A DNA stretch of 64,000 nt from Bradyrhizobium liaoningense. GTDB lineage: Bacteria > Pseudomonadota > Alphaproteobacteria > Rhizobiales > Xanthobacteraceae. Of this stretch, positions 51,420 through 59,980 are shown piece by piece; within the stretch, counting starts at the first letter, position 1, and each line of letters begins with the position of its first letter. Below the pieces are notes generated by a model, which did no database searches, was not told the origin of the DNA, and saw nothing but the letters and a program-made list of their open reading frames with translations. The position numbers and the translations under genes are program-made. The DNA lies in the NCBI RefSeq assembly GCF_018130785.1, contig NZ_JAFCJT010000012.1, positions 1-64,000 of the forward strand, in the 5' to 3' direction.

Positions 51420-52118
51420 ATGACAAGCGCAGACAAGCCCAATGTGGTCACAACGCGGTGGTGGTGGGTCCGTCATGCGCCGGTGCGCAATGACGGCGGC
51501 AACATCTACGGGCAGAGCGATCTCGCCTGCGACACCAGCGATACTTACGTGTTCAATGCTGTTGCCAAGGTGCTGCCACGCAAGGCGGTCTGGTATTCGA
51601 GCAATCTGATGCGCACCCACCAGACCGCGGAAGCGATCTGGGCGGCCGGTTACCCGAAGCCTGCGTCGATGAAACGGGAAGCGGACCTCGCCGAGCAGAA
51701 TCTCGGCCGCTGGCAAGGCATGAACCGTGCCCAGTTTATCGCGAGTCGTCCCGTCGGCACGAGCTGGTTCGCCGACATCAACGAGCCCGCGCCCGGCGGC
51801 GAAAGTTTCATGGATCTCTACAACCGCACGCGCCGTACCGTTGAGCGGATCAACGCCGAGGCGGCCGGGCAGGACGTGATCGCCGTCGCGCATGGCGGCA
51901 CCATCAAGGCGGCGATCGGCCTCGCACTCGACGGCCAGGTAGAGCGGGCACTGTCGTTCGACATCGACAATGTGTCGATCACGCGGCTCGATTACTTCTC
52001 GAGCTCCCAGCGCTGCGTCTGGCGCCTGCCGATGGTGAACCAGCAGCCGTGGATCGCGGACGACGCGCACGCGGCAATGCATCAGCCGGCGGGACCGGAA
52101 GTCAAGAAGCTCGCCTGA
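51420..52118 (+). CDS. Histidine phosphatase (phosphoglycerate-mutase-like) family protein
   Basis: 232 residues from ATG 51420. The catalytic motif is WWVRHAPVRN, with the second RH of the family as SSNLMRTHQTAE, and the late catalytic VIAVAHGGTIKAAIG. The usual RHG is RHA here, which is tolerated in many phosphatases. It may hydrolyse a phosphorylated intermediate; ACAD/phosphotransferase-SDR-histidine phosphatase groupings make a role with the 4-hydroxyacyl-CoA kinase upstream attractive, though that is an inference. Confidence 0.85.
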   Translation: MTSADKPNVVTTRWWWVRHAPVRNDGGNIYGQSDLACDTSDTYVFNAVAKVLPRKAVWYSSNLMRTHQTAEAIWAAGYPKPASMKREADLAEQNLGRWQGMNRAQFIASRPVGTSWFADINEPAPGGESFMDLYNRTRRTVERINAEAAGQDVIAVAHGGTIKAAIGLALDGQVERALSFDIDNVSITRLDYFSSSQRCVWRLPMVNQQPWIADDAHAAMHQPAGPEVKKLA

Positions 52119-52187
52119 CACCGTTGTCCGCGCGCACGGACGCGGCGTAAGCTTCAAGTCAATCAAACCATAATCTGGGAGAGAAAC

Positions 52188-52955
52188 ATGACCTTGTTCG
52201 ACATGAAGGGCAAAGTTGCCGTCATCACCGGCTCGACGCGCGGTATCGGGCTTGCGATCGCCGAGCGCATGGCCGAGCACGGCGCCAAGGTCGTGATCTC
52301 CTCGCGCAAGGCCGACGTCTGCGACCAGGTTGCCAAGAGCATCAACGACAAGTTCGGCAAGGGCACGGCGGTCGCGATCGCCGCCAACATCTCGTCGAAG
52401 GAAAATCTGCAAAATCTCATCGATGAGAGCAACCGCGCCTTCGGCAAGATCGACGTGCTGGTCTGCAACGCCGCGTCGAACCCGTATTACGGTCCGCTCG
52501 CCGGCATCTCCGACGATCAGTTCAGGAAGATTCTCGACAACAACATCGTCGCCAACAACTGGCTGATCTCGATGGTGGTGCCGCAGATGATCGAGCGCAA
52601 GGACGGCTCGATCATCATCGTCTCCTCGATCGGCGGCCTCAAAGGCTCGACCATCCTCGGCGCCTACGCGATTTCCAAGGCCGCCGACATGCAGCTCGCG
52701 CGCAATCTCGCCTGCGAATACGGCAAGCACAACATCCGCGTGAACTGCATCGCGCCCGGCCTGATCAAGACCGATTTTGCCAAGGCGCTGTGGGACAATC
52801 CGGAGAATCTAAAGGCCTCGACCTCGCGCTCGCCGCTGCTCCGCATCGGCATCCCCGACGAGATCGCCGGCGCCGCCGTGTTCCTGGGATCGAAGGCCGG
52901 CGACTTCATGACCGGCCAGACCATGGTGATCGACGGCGGCGCGACGATTAGTTGA
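52188..52955 (+). CDS. Short-chain dehydrogenase/reductase
   Basis: 255 residues, GGGAGAG upstream. SDR elements: VAVITGSTRGIGLAIAERM, VVISSRK (NADP-like Ser/Arg after the second strand), VCNAASNPYYGPL, SSIGGLKGSTILGAYAISKAADMQLARNLA (Ser, Tyr, Lys triad), IRVNCIAPGLIKTDFA, and FMTGQTMVIDGGATIS. Resembles peroxisomal-type DHRS4/fabG-like oxidoreductases. It starts 69 bp after the phosphatase gene and ends at a repeat that may terminate both convergent units. Confidence 0.9.
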   Translation: MTLFDMKGKVAVITGSTRGIGLAIAERMAEHGAKVVISSRKADVCDQVAKSINDKFGKGTAVAIAANISSKENLQNLIDESNRAFGKIDVLVCNAASNPYYGPLAGISDDQFRKILDNNIVANNWLISMVVPQMIERKDGSIIIVSSIGGLKGSTILGAYAISKAADMQLARNLACEYGKHNIRVNCIAPGLIKTDFAKALWDNPENLKASTSRSPLLRIGIPDEIAGAAVFLGSKAGDFMTGQTMVIDGGATIS

Positions 52956-52958
52956 CGG

Positions 52959-53100
52959 TCTCGCGCCCCCGGACGCGGAGCAGCACGAAGTGCTGCTCCG
53001 CAGAGCCGGGACCCAGAAGGCCGAAAACGCGATCGCAGAGACATGGGCCTCGGCTCTGCAACGCACCGCTACGCGCTGCGTTGCGTCCGGGGCACGAGAC
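52959..53100. repeat. Palindromic element between convergent genes
   Basis: GTCTCGCGCCCCCGGACGC (52959-52977) pairs with GCGTCCGGGGCACGAGAC (53083-53100). Inside, GGAGCAGCAC / GTGCTGCTCC (52978-52987, 52991-53000) make a strong hairpin. The element fills nearly the whole gap between two stop codons, so a bidirectional terminator role is likely. Confidence 0.75.
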
Positions 53101-53101
53101 C

Positions 53102-54325
53102 TCAATCCACCGCCGCGTAAACCAGATCCCGCACCAGCGTCCGCGTATGATCGCGCTGTCCCGGGCCCTGCGACATGAACACGACGAACAGATCCTCCTT
53201 CGGGTCGATCCAGAAGAACGTCCCGGCAATGCCGCTCCAGAAATACTGGCCGACGCTGCCGGGGAACGGCGCGATGCCGGCCTCGCGGCGCACGGCGAAG
53301 CCGAGGCCGAAGCCGTGGCCGGGCGAGAGCAGGGTGCCGTTGGTCACAACGTGCGGTCCCAGGTGATCGGATGCCATCAGCTCCAGCGTCTTGCGGCCAA
53401 TGATCCTGTTGCCGTCGAGCGTGCCGCCGTTGCGCAGCATCAGCGCGAAGCGGGCATAGTCCATCGTGGTCGAGACCAGGCCGCCGCCGCCGGACTCCAT
53501 CACCGGCTGCTCGAGCATGTTGAACAGCGCGACCTTGTCGCCGGTCCAGGGATCGGCTTCGAACGGCTGAGCGAGCCGGCCGGCATTGGCTTCGCTCGTC
53601 GAGAAGCCGGTCTCGGCCATCTGGAGCGGAGCGAGGATGCGCTCGGCGAGGAAGGCGCCGAGTGATTTGCCGCTGACGATTTCGATGATGCGGCCGAGGA
53701 TGTCGGTAGAGCGGCTATAGTTGAACTCGTCGCCGGGGTGGCAGACCAGCGGGAAGCGAGCGACCAGCGCGGCATGCTCGGCATTGGTGATCTTGCGGCT
53801 GCGGACGCGGGACTCCTGGTAGAGCTTGTGCACGGGGCCGTCGCCCTGGTGCTCATAAGTGAGACCAGAGGTGTGGCGGAGTAGGTCCTGTACCGTCATC
53901 GGCCGCTTCGGCGGAACCAGTTCCAGCTTGTCGCCGCTGACCACGCCGACCTTCTGGTTAGCGAACTCCGGAATGAACTTGGCGACGGGGTCGGCGAGCA
54001 GGAGGTGGCCATCCTCGACCAGCGCCATGATGCCGACCGAGACGATCGGCTTGGTCATCGAGAAGATGCGGAAGATCGAATCAAGCGCCATCGGCACGGA
54101 CGCCGCCGGGCTCTGCTTGCCGAGCGCCTCGAACCAGCCGACCTGGCCGCGCCGGGCCACCAGCACGGTCACTCCCGGAATGGTTCCCCTGTCGATCTCG
54201 CGCTTGAACGCGTCCGACATCGTCTGGAGACGAGGGCGCGACAAGCCCAGCGTTTCCGGCTTGGCTTCGGGCAAAGGCGGGGTTTTCGGCGCGATGGCGG
54301 CTTGGGCGGCGGCTGTGGCAGTCAT
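53102..54325 (-). CDS. Beta-lactamase-fold serine hydrolase (family VIII esterase/class C-like)
   Basis: 407 residues from ATG 54325, GGGAG upstream. The serine beta-lactamase motif SxxK is SMTKPI, the YxN counterpart is YSRS (tyrosine with Ser), and the C-terminal motif is HGFGLG. No signal peptide is visible, so a cytoplasmic esterase or lipase-like activity is more probable than antibiotic hydrolysis. MTVQDLLRHTSGLTYEHQGDGPV also fits EstB-like esterases. It lies upstream of tRNA-Trp in opposite direction. Confidence 0.88.
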   Translation of the reverse strand: MTATAAAQAAIAPKTPPLPEAKPETLGLSRPRLQTMSDAFKREIDRGTIPGVTVLVARRGQVGWFEALGKQSPAASVPMALDSIFRIFSMTKPIVSVGIMALVEDGHLLLADPVAKFIPEFANQKVGVVSGDKLELVPPKRPMTVQDLLRHTSGLTYEHQGDGPVHKLYQESRVRSRKITNAEHAALVARFPLVCHPGDEFNYSRSTDILGRIIEIVSGKSLGAFLAERILAPLQMAETGFSTSEANAGRLAQPFEADPWTGDKVALFNMLEQPVMESGGGGLVSTTMDYARFALMLRNGGTLDGNRIIGRKTLELMASDHLGPHVVTNGTLLSPGHGFGLGFAVRREAGIAPFPGSVGQYFWSGIAGTFFWIDPKEDLFVVFMSQGPGQRDHTRTLVRDLVYAAVD

Positions 54326-54490
54326 GTTCACTCCCGGGGGCACATTATTATCGGGAGCGAAGAGTGGCCCAGATGGCGCGGCCGAAACAAGCGAGGCCAG
54401 CGCGCCTCACCCTTGCAATCCGTCCTTGCAATCCGGCCGTCCCCTGTGCTTGAAAGCGGCCCTGATCCGCGCGGCGACGCGAGGGTCCGT

Positions 54491-54566
54491 AGGAGTGTAG
54501 CTCAATTGGTAGAGCACCGGTCTCCAAAACCGGGGGTCGCAGGTTCGAGCCCTGCCACTCCTGCCA
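54491..54566 (+). tRNA. tRNA-Trp (anticodon CCA)
   Basis: 76 nt with acceptor stem AGGAGTG (54491-54497) / CACTCCT (54556-54562), discriminator G and encoded CCA at 54564-54566. The anticodon loop is CTCCAAA with CCA anticodon, and the T-loop is GGTTCGAGCCC. It precedes secE, as in the conserved alpha-proteobacterial arrangement. Confidence 0.97.
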
Positions 54567-54910
54567 GCTAATCCCAGGCAATCAGGATCGACAGGCAGGA
54601 CGGCACCGAGCGAAAAGCTCGGACCGTGGATCATGCGGACCGGGTAAGCCCTTGATCCGGATCGGGTCCGCTGGCCTCGGCCGCGCGTCTCCCGGCTGGC
54701 CCGCACCTTGACCTTTGGCCCCATCCGCAGTAGATACCCCGCACTCGCAGCCGGCCCGTTGAGATGCGGATATCCGGCGCGGCTTTGAAATCCCCGAACA
54801 ATCGAGCCCGGTTTCCGGCTCATCCTTCGAGATAGAGGGCTGGGCCAACGGCGGCTGTTCGGATCCCTGAAATTCATTCGCGTCTGTCGACGGACGTTGG
54901 ACATCAAACG
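54567..54910. other. Intergenic region before secE
   Basis: About 340 bp without a recognisable gene. It must contain the secE-nusG promoter unless transcription comes from the tRNA. Inspection shows only short dyads and no clear terminator T-tract after the tRNA. Confidence 0.5.
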
Positions 54911-55102
54911 ATGGCAGTCAGCCCGTTCAAGTTCTTGCAGGAAGTGCGCTCGGAGACCGCCAAGGTCACCTGGCCGACCCGTCGTGAGACCACGATCACC
55001 ACGATCATGGTATTCGTGATGGTCGCCGTGGCCTCGATCTTCTTCTTCGCCGCCGACCAGATCATCCGCTACCTCATCACCTTCCTTTTGGGCATTCACT
55101 GA
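54911..55102 (+). CDS. secE: Preprotein translocase subunit SecE
   Basis: 63 residues: MAVSPFKFLQEVRSETAKVTW leads into one membrane helix (TTIMVFVMVAVASIFFFAADQII) typical of the short SecE. The LQEVRxExxKVTWPTRRE amphipathic helix is the conserved SecY-contact. Its TGA shares one base with the nusG ATG (TGATG), so translation is coupled. Confidence 0.95.
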   Translation: MAVSPFKFLQEVRSETAKVTWPTRRETTITTIMVFVMVAVASIFFFAADQIIRYLITFLLGIH

Positions 55103-55659
55103 TGGCAACAGCCGCTGCAACCCAATCGACCGACAAGCGCTGGTACATCGTCCACGCCTACTCGAACTTCGAGAAGAAGGTCGCCGAATCGATCCGCGAG
55201 CAGGCCAAGCAGCGCGGGCTCGAGGAGCTGTTCGAGCTGGTGCTGGTTCCGACCGAGAAGGTCACGGAAGTGCGCCGCGGCCGCAAGATCGACGCCGAGC
55301 GCAAGTTCTTCCCGGGCTACGTGCTGGTGAAGATGAAGCTGACCGACGAGGCGTTTCATCTGATCAAGAACACCCCGAAGGTCACGGGCTTCCTCGGCGC
55401 CGAGAATAAGCCGATGCCGATCTCGGAAGCCGAGGCCATGCGCATCCTGCACCAGGTGCAGGAGGGTGTGGAACGGCCGAAGGCGTCGGTGTCGTTCGAG
55501 ATCGGCGAGAACGTGCGCGTGGCCGATGGCCCGTTTGCCTCGTTCTCGGGTGTGGTCGAGGAAATCGACGAGGCGCGCTCGCGCGTGAAGGTCGCGGTGT
55601 CGATCTTCGGCCGCGCTACGCCGGTCGAGCTGGAATTCGGTCAGGTCGAGAAGGTCTGA
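55102..55659 (+). CDS. nusG: Transcription termination/antitermination factor NusG
   Basis: 185 residues. N-terminal NGN domain begins KRWYIVHAYSNFEKKVAESI, with GRKIDAERKFFPGYVLVKMKL and VTGFLG; the C-terminal KOW domain has GENVRVADGPFASFSGVVEEID and RATPVELEFGQVEKV. It binds RNA polymerase and couples transcription to Rho or ribosomes. Length is normal for the group. Confidence 0.96.
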   Translation: MATAAATQSTDKRWYIVHAYSNFEKKVAESIREQAKQRGLEELFELVLVPTEKVTEVRRGRKIDAERKFFPGYVLVKMKLTDEAFHLIKNTPKVTGFLGAENKPMPISEAEAMRILHQVQEGVERPKASVSFEIGENVRVADGPFASFSGVVEEIDEARSRVKVAVSIFGRATPVELEFGQVEKV

Positions 55660-55668
55660 CCGGGTAGC

Positions 55669-55690
55669 GCGTGAGACTTCGGTCTCACGC
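55669..55690 (+). terminator. Hairpin with UUCG loop after nusG
   Basis: GCGTGAGAC (55669-55677), loop ttcg, GTCTCACGC (55682-55690) form a 9-bp stem closed by the stable UUCG tetraloop, 9 bp after the nusG stop. No T-tract follows, so it may be a processing or stabilising hairpin between nusG and rplK rather than a full terminator. Confidence 0.65.
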
Positions 55691-55790
55691 AACAAGAGGC
55701 CGTGGGAGGGAGAGGGCGGTTGCCAGCCGCATCCGACCCAGACCACGAACCTGAAACCGCTGGCGATCGCCGGCACAACAGGAGTGATAC

Positions 55791-56219
55791 ATGGCAAAGA
55801 AAGTGACCGGATACCTGAAGCTTCAGGTCCCGGCCGGTGCGGCGAATCCTTCGCCCCCGATCGGTCCCGCGCTTGGTCAGCGCGGTCTCAACATCATGGA
55901 GTTCTGCAAGGCGTTCAACGCCCAGACCCAGAAGGAAGAGAAGAACACCCCGATTCCCGTCGTGATCACGATCTATGCCGATCGTTCGTTCACGTTCGAG
56001 ATGAAGACGCCCCCGATGTCCTTCTTCCTCAAGCAGGCCGCCAAGATCCAGTCCGGCTCGAAGGCGCCGGGCCGCGACAAGGCCGGCAAGGTGACCAAGG
56101 CGCAGGTGCGCGAGATCGCCGAGAAGAAGATGAAGGATCTCAATTGCGATTCCATCGAGTCGGCCATGAAGATGGTCGAGGGCTCTGCCCGTTCGATGGG
56201 TCTGGAAGTGGCGGGGTAA
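55791..56219 (+). CDS. rplK: 50S ribosomal protein L11
   Basis: 142 residues, AGGAG upstream. The N-terminus is KVTGYLKLQVPAGAANPSPPIGPALGQRGLNIM and the conserved C-terminal RNA-binding part ends SIESAMKMVEGSARSMGLEV. The PAGxANPxPPxGPALGQ motif is invariant. It starts the rplK-rplA unit. Confidence 0.97.
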   Translation: MAKKVTGYLKLQVPAGAANPSPPIGPALGQRGLNIMEFCKAFNAQTQKEEKNTPIPVVITIYADRSFTFEMKTPPMSFFLKQAAKIQSGSKAPGRDKAGKVTKAQVREIAEKKMKDLNCDSIESAMKMVEGSARSMGLEVAG

Positions 56220-56225
56220 GGGCTC

Positions 56226-56918
56226 ATGGCAATCGGAAAGCGTTTGAACAAAGCCCGCGAAGGTGTTGACCGCGAAAAGCTTTACCCGCTCGCGGACGCC
56301 ATCAAGATGGTCAAGGAACGCGCCAAGGCGAAGTTCGACGAGACCATCGAGGTCGCGATCAATCTCGGCGTCGATCCGCGTCACGCCGACCAGATGGTCC
56401 GCGGCGTCGTGACCCTGCCGAACGGCACCGGCCGTACGCTCCGCGTCGGCGTGTTCGCCCGCGGCGCCAAGGCCGATGAGGCCAAGGCTGCGGGTGCCGA
56501 CGTCGTCGGCGCCGAGGACCTGGTCGAGAAGGTGCAGAACGGTTCGATCGAGTTCGACCGCTGCATCGCCACCCCCGACATGATGCCGCTGGTCGGCCGT
56601 CTCGGTAAGGTGCTGGGCCCGCGTGGCCTGATGCCGAACCCGAAGATCGGCACCGTGACCATGGACGTCACCGGTGCGGTGAAGGGCGCCAAGGGCGGCT
56701 CGGTCGAGTTCCGCGTCGAGAAGGCCGGCATCTTGCAGGCCGGCGTCGGCAAGGCCTCGTTCTCCGAGGAGAAGCTGGTCGAGAACATCAAGGCTCTCGC
56801 CGATGCTGTCTCGAAGGCGAAGCCGGCCGGCTCCAAGGGTACCTACATCCAGCGCGTTGCGGTGTCCTCGACGATGGGCCCGGGCGTGAAGGTCGAGCCG
56901 GGCACCATTCTCGGCTAA
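56226..56918 (+). CDS. rplA: 50S ribosomal protein L1
   Basis: 230 residues, 6 bp after rplK. Landmarks are FDETIEVAINLGVDPRHADQMVRGVVTLPNGTG, MPLVGRLGKVLGPRGLMPNPKIGTVT and GTYIQRVAVSSTMGPGVKV. It is followed by a strong terminator, so rplK-rplA end there instead of running into rplJ. Confidence 0.97.
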   Translation: MAIGKRLNKAREGVDREKLYPLADAIKMVKERAKAKFDETIEVAINLGVDPRHADQMVRGVVTLPNGTGRTLRVGVFARGAKADEAKAAGADVVGAEDLVEKVQNGSIEFDRCIATPDMMPLVGRLGKVLGPRGLMPNPKIGTVTMDVTGAVKGAKGGSVEFRVEKAGILQAGVGKASFSEEKLVENIKALADAVSKAKPAGSKGTYIQRVAVSSTMGPGVKVEPGTILG

Positions 56919-56938
56919 GGTTTGGAAATTGCATGAGG

Positions 56939-56974
56939 CGAGGGGCGGAATTGGGCAACCGATTCCGCCCCTCG
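56939..56974 (+). terminator. Strong terminator after rplA
   Basis: CGAGGGGCGGAAT (56939-56951) and ATTCCGCCCCTCG (56962-56974) form a perfect 13-bp stem with a 10-base loop, followed by tcgtttgt. It separates rplKA from the dehydrogenase gene. Confidence 0.85.
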
Positions 56975-57008
56975 TCGTTTGTCGCGGCGCTTACCGGAAA
57001 CAAGAACA

Positions 57009-57962
57009 ATGGCTGACAAGGTCCTGATCTATTCGCGCTTTCCCAAGACGATGATGGCGCGCTTCGCCGAGCGGTTCGAGCTGCTCGACACCGGCGGCAA
57101 GCCGGCCCGCGACATGTTTCCGGTGGAGGAGCTCAGTGGCATCCGCGCGCTGTTGACGGCCGGCGGCTCGCCGCTCGGCGCAGAGGCGATGGACCTGTTT
57201 CCAAAGCTCGGCGCCATCGTCTGCTACGGAACCGGCTATGACGGCGTCGACCTGAAGGCGGCTGCCGCCCGCAACATCGCGGTCGGCCACAGCCCTGGCG
57301 CCAATGCTGCCTCCGTCGCCGACATCGCGATGACCCTGATGCTGGCAACGACGCGGCGGATCCTGGTTGCCGACCAATATGTCCGCAGCGGCGATTGGGC
57401 ATCGTCAAAGCAGTCGCCGATGATGCGCCCGCAGGCCGGCATGCCCGGCCGCCGCATTGGCGTCTACGGCATGGGAGAGATCGGCCGCAAGATCGCGGCG
57501 CGCTGCGCCGCCTTCGAGAGCGAGGTCGGCTATTTCAGCCGCAGCCAATACGATCTGCCGTATCAATATTTCCCGACGCTGGAGGCGCTCGCCGACTGGT
57601 GCAGCGTGCTGATGATCGCGGTGCGGGCGGGGGCCGACACCCAGCACGTCGTCGACGCCGACATCCTCAGGCGCCTCGGCGCGGATGGCTATGTCGTCAA
57701 TATCTCCCGCGGCTCAGTGATCGACGAGAAGGCCCTGGTCGCGGCGCTGACCGACAAGACCATCGCCGGCGCCGGCCTAGACGTCTTCGAAAAGGAACCG
57801 CACGCCCCCGATGCGTTGACTGCGCTGCCCAACGTCGTGTTCGCCCCCCATATCGGAGGCCATACCCTCGAATCGCACGTCGCCATGCAGGGCTGCGTGC
57901 TCGCGAACCTGAGCGCATTCTTCGAGGGTAAGCCGCTGCCTTATGCGGTCAAATCGGCCTGA
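57009..57962 (+). CDS. D-isomer-specific 2-hydroxyacid dehydrogenase (2-hydroxyacid/glyoxylate reductase-like)
   Basis: 317 residues from ATG 57009. Landmarks are AIVCYGTGYDGVDLKAAAARNIAVGH, cofactor loop GVYGMGEIGRKIAARCAAF, the catalytic Arg in VNISRGSVIDEKAL, Glu in GLDVFEKEP and His in FAPHIGGHTLES. It reduces 2-keto acids such as hydroxypyruvate or glyoxylate with NAD(P)H. It stands alone between the rplA terminator and the rplJ leader, an unusual position for a metabolic gene inside the L11-rpoB cluster. Confidence 0.88.
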   Translation: MADKVLIYSRFPKTMMARFAERFELLDTGGKPARDMFPVEELSGIRALLTAGGSPLGAEAMDLFPKLGAIVCYGTGYDGVDLKAAAARNIAVGHSPGANAASVADIAMTLMLATTRRILVADQYVRSGDWASSKQSPMMRPQAGMPGRRIGVYGMGEIGRKIAARCAAFESEVGYFSRSQYDLPYQYFPTLEALADWCSVLMIAVRAGADTQHVVDADILRRLGADGYVVNISRGSVIDEKALVAALTDKTIAGAGLDVFEKEPHAPDALTALPNVVFAPHIGGHTLESHVAMQGCVLANLSAFFEGKPLPYAVKSA

Positions 57963-58546
57963 ATCGGCCCTTGTTGGCCTGGGTCAATCCCCGCCGGCAA
58001 TCGATTGGAACTGGTGTGAATTTTGCTCTTGGCAATCGGGCTCGGAGCGGTTAAAGAACCGCTTCCGGACGTGCCGGCTAAGGCTGGCGCGTTCGTGCAC
58101 GCATTCCGAAAACCCTACAAGGCAGGAGATCATTCCTTTTCAGGACGTCCGTGAGGATTTGCCCGAAAAGGAAGGAAAACCCGTCGGTTGGTGGAGTGCG
58201 GGCAGGGGTCGGGCGGTTCGCCGGCTGACCTCGTCCTGTCCAAGACTGCAGGCGCCCGCGGGAAGTTTCGATTTCTCAACGGCTTAATCGCATGGCCTGC
58301 ATAGACGGGTGAAGACCGGATTTCACTTCGCGCCCAGCTTTAACGGCTGGCTTGCGAAACGGGTCTGGTTCGGACCTCGACACGCCGTGGGCCTTAAGGG
58401 CTCCCGGAGGGCAGGCTTTAAATTGTCGTCTCGCCCGGCGCGTGTCCTGGGGGTTTTGGCCCCGAGGTTCAGGTTTTGGGTGGGACGATGGGTGCAACCC
58501 GGCGGTCCCGCTTCTCGCGATGACCGCCAACCGGAAAGAGCTTGCT
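57963..58546 (+). promoter_or_regulatory. Long leader region of rplJ-rplL
   Basis: About 580 bp without a gene. It contains a hairpin AGCGGTT/AACCGCT at 58046-58063 (loop aaag), another TTCCTTTTC/GAAAAGGAA at 58133-58173 with an inner GGAC/GTCC, and other dyads further on. Such a long leader upstream of rplJ is where L10-binding autoregulation is known in many bacteria. I did not find a confident L10-binding motif by eye. Confidence 0.5.
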
Positions 58547-59065
58547 GTGGAACGAGCGGCAAAAAAGGAAGCGGTCGAACAGCTCAATGGGGTCTTCAAG
58601 ACCACGAGCGTCGCGGTCGTTGCTCAATATTCCGGCCTGACCGTTGCCCAGATGCAGAAGCTGCGTATGCAGATGAAGCAGGCTGGCGCCTCGGTGAAGG
58701 TCTCGAAGAACCGTCTCGCCAAAATTGCTCTTGAAGGCACTGACGTCGTTGCCATCGGCCCCATGCTGAAGGGACCGACCGTGATCGCCACTTCGAACGA
58801 TCCGGTAGCGGCGCCAAAGGTCGCCATCGAATTCGCCAAGGCGAACGAAAAGTTCGTCATCGTCGGCGGCTCGATGGGGAAGACCGTCCTGAATGTCGAC
58901 GGCGTGAAGGCGCTTGCCTCGCTGCCGTCGCTTGATGAACTGCGCGGCAAGATCGTCGGCCTGCTTGTGGCCCCGGCGACCAAGCTTGCTCAGCTCGCCA
59001 ATGCGCCCGCGGGCAAGCTCGCGCGCGTCATCCAGGCTCATGCCTCAAAGGGCGAAGCGGCCTGA
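58547..59065 (+). CDS. rplJ: 50S ribosomal protein L10
   Basis: 172 residues from GTG 58547, chosen because GGAAAGAG lies 6 bp upstream and the length then equals the usual 172; an ATG at 58520 would add nine residues. The protein begins VERAAKKEAVEQLNG, with VSKNRLAKIALEGTD and LDELRGKIVGLL. It forms the stalk base with L7/L12. Confidence 0.96.
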   Translation: MERAAKKEAVEQLNGVFKTTSVAVVAQYSGLTVAQMQKLRMQMKQAGASVKVSKNRLAKIALEGTDVVAIGPMLKGPTVIATSNDPVAAPKVAIEFAKANEKFVIVGGSMGKTVLNVDGVKALASLPSLDELRGKIVGLLVAPATKLAQLANAPAGKLARVIQAHASKGEAA

Positions 59066-59119
59066 CGCCCTTCGCAAAACTCAAACCCGAACCAGACTTA
59101 CACTCAAGGAAACTGAACA

Positions 59120-59497
59120 ATGGCTGACTTGCAGAAGATCGTTGACGACCTCTCGAGCCTCACCGTGCTCGAAGCTGCCGAACTCGCGAAGCTCCTCGAA
59201 GAGAAGTGGGGCGTTTCGGCTGCCGCGGCTGTCGCCGTGGCCGGCCCGGCTGGTGGTGGCGCTGCCGCCGCTCCGGCGGAAGAGAAGACCGAGTTCACGG
59301 TCGTTCTCGCCAGCGCCGGCGACAAGAAGATCGAGGTCATCAAGGAAGTCCGCGCCATCACCGGCCTGGGCCTGAAGGAAGCAAAGGACCTCGTCGAGGG
59401 CGCGCCGAAGCCTGTCAAGGAAGGCGTGAACAAGGAAGAAGCCGACAAAATCAAGGTCCAGCTCGAGAAGGCTGGCGCCAAGGTCGAGCTCAAGTAA
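59120..59497 (+). CDS. rplL: 50S ribosomal protein L7/L12
   Basis: 125 residues, AAGGAA upstream. N-terminal dimerisation part LQKIVDDLSSLTVLEAAELAKLLEEKW, Ala-rich hinge, and C-terminal domain EKTEFTVVLASAGDKKIEVIKEVRAITGLGLKEAKDLVEGAPKPVKEGV. Normal length and the usual position after rplJ. Confidence 0.97.
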   Translation: MADLQKIVDDLSSLTVLEAAELAKLLEEKWGVSAAAAVAVAGPAGGGAAAAPAEEKTEFTVVLASAGDKKIEVIKEVRAITGLGLKEAKDLVEGAPKPVKEGVNKEEADKIKVQLEKAGAKVELK

Positions 59498-59515
59498 GCG
59501 GCGCTTGCTGGCCAA

Positions 59516-59575
59516 GATCCCGGGCGCGCGTCAGCGAGGCCCGGGATCCTGGTCCATCCACAAAAGGGATGGACC
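59516..59575 (+). terminator. Tandem hairpins between rplL and rpoB (attenuator candidate)
   Basis: Two hairpins follow each other: GATCCCGGG/CCCGGGATC (59516-59524, 59540-59548) and GGTCCATCC/GGATGGACC (59551-59559, 59567-59575). The rplL-rpoB gap is known in other bacteria to hold partial terminators that reduce rpoBC transcription relative to ribosomal proteins, and these hairpins fit that role. No strong T-tract. The remaining gap up to 59980 holds no gene. Confidence 0.65.
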
Positions 59576-59980
59576 GGATGCAAAAGGCGTGCGACGGAAC
59601 GTCCCGACGCAGGCCGAACACGAAAAAGTGTGGGGATTTGAGGGTTTACCCCTCGAATCTCCACTATTGTCGCCCCATATCGGTTCGGCAGCACGAAAGC
59701 GCGGTGGGCAGGGATGCCGGATTTCCCTGTAAGCCGTTGGGAGAGCAGGCTATTTCGGGCTTTTGCAGTCCGTGAAGACGATCGTTGTGACGGGCGGGCG
59801 CGCTCCTGCGCCCCGCGCGTCGTTTTGCGTTTTGAAGGTCTGAAGAACAGATTCAGGACATTCCCGCCTGAACTGAGTCTCCGGCCCCCAAAGCGGGTTC
59901 GAAAAATTCAACCCGGGGAGCGGTGGCAGCCGCGTTCCGGACGGCGCGCCCAGAGCGGGCGACGAAAATGAGAGGCCACG

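Noticed and set aside
53102..54325. Antibiotic-resistance beta-lactamase
   Set aside because: SxxK and YxS are present but no signal peptide, and the overall pattern is that of family VIII esterases.
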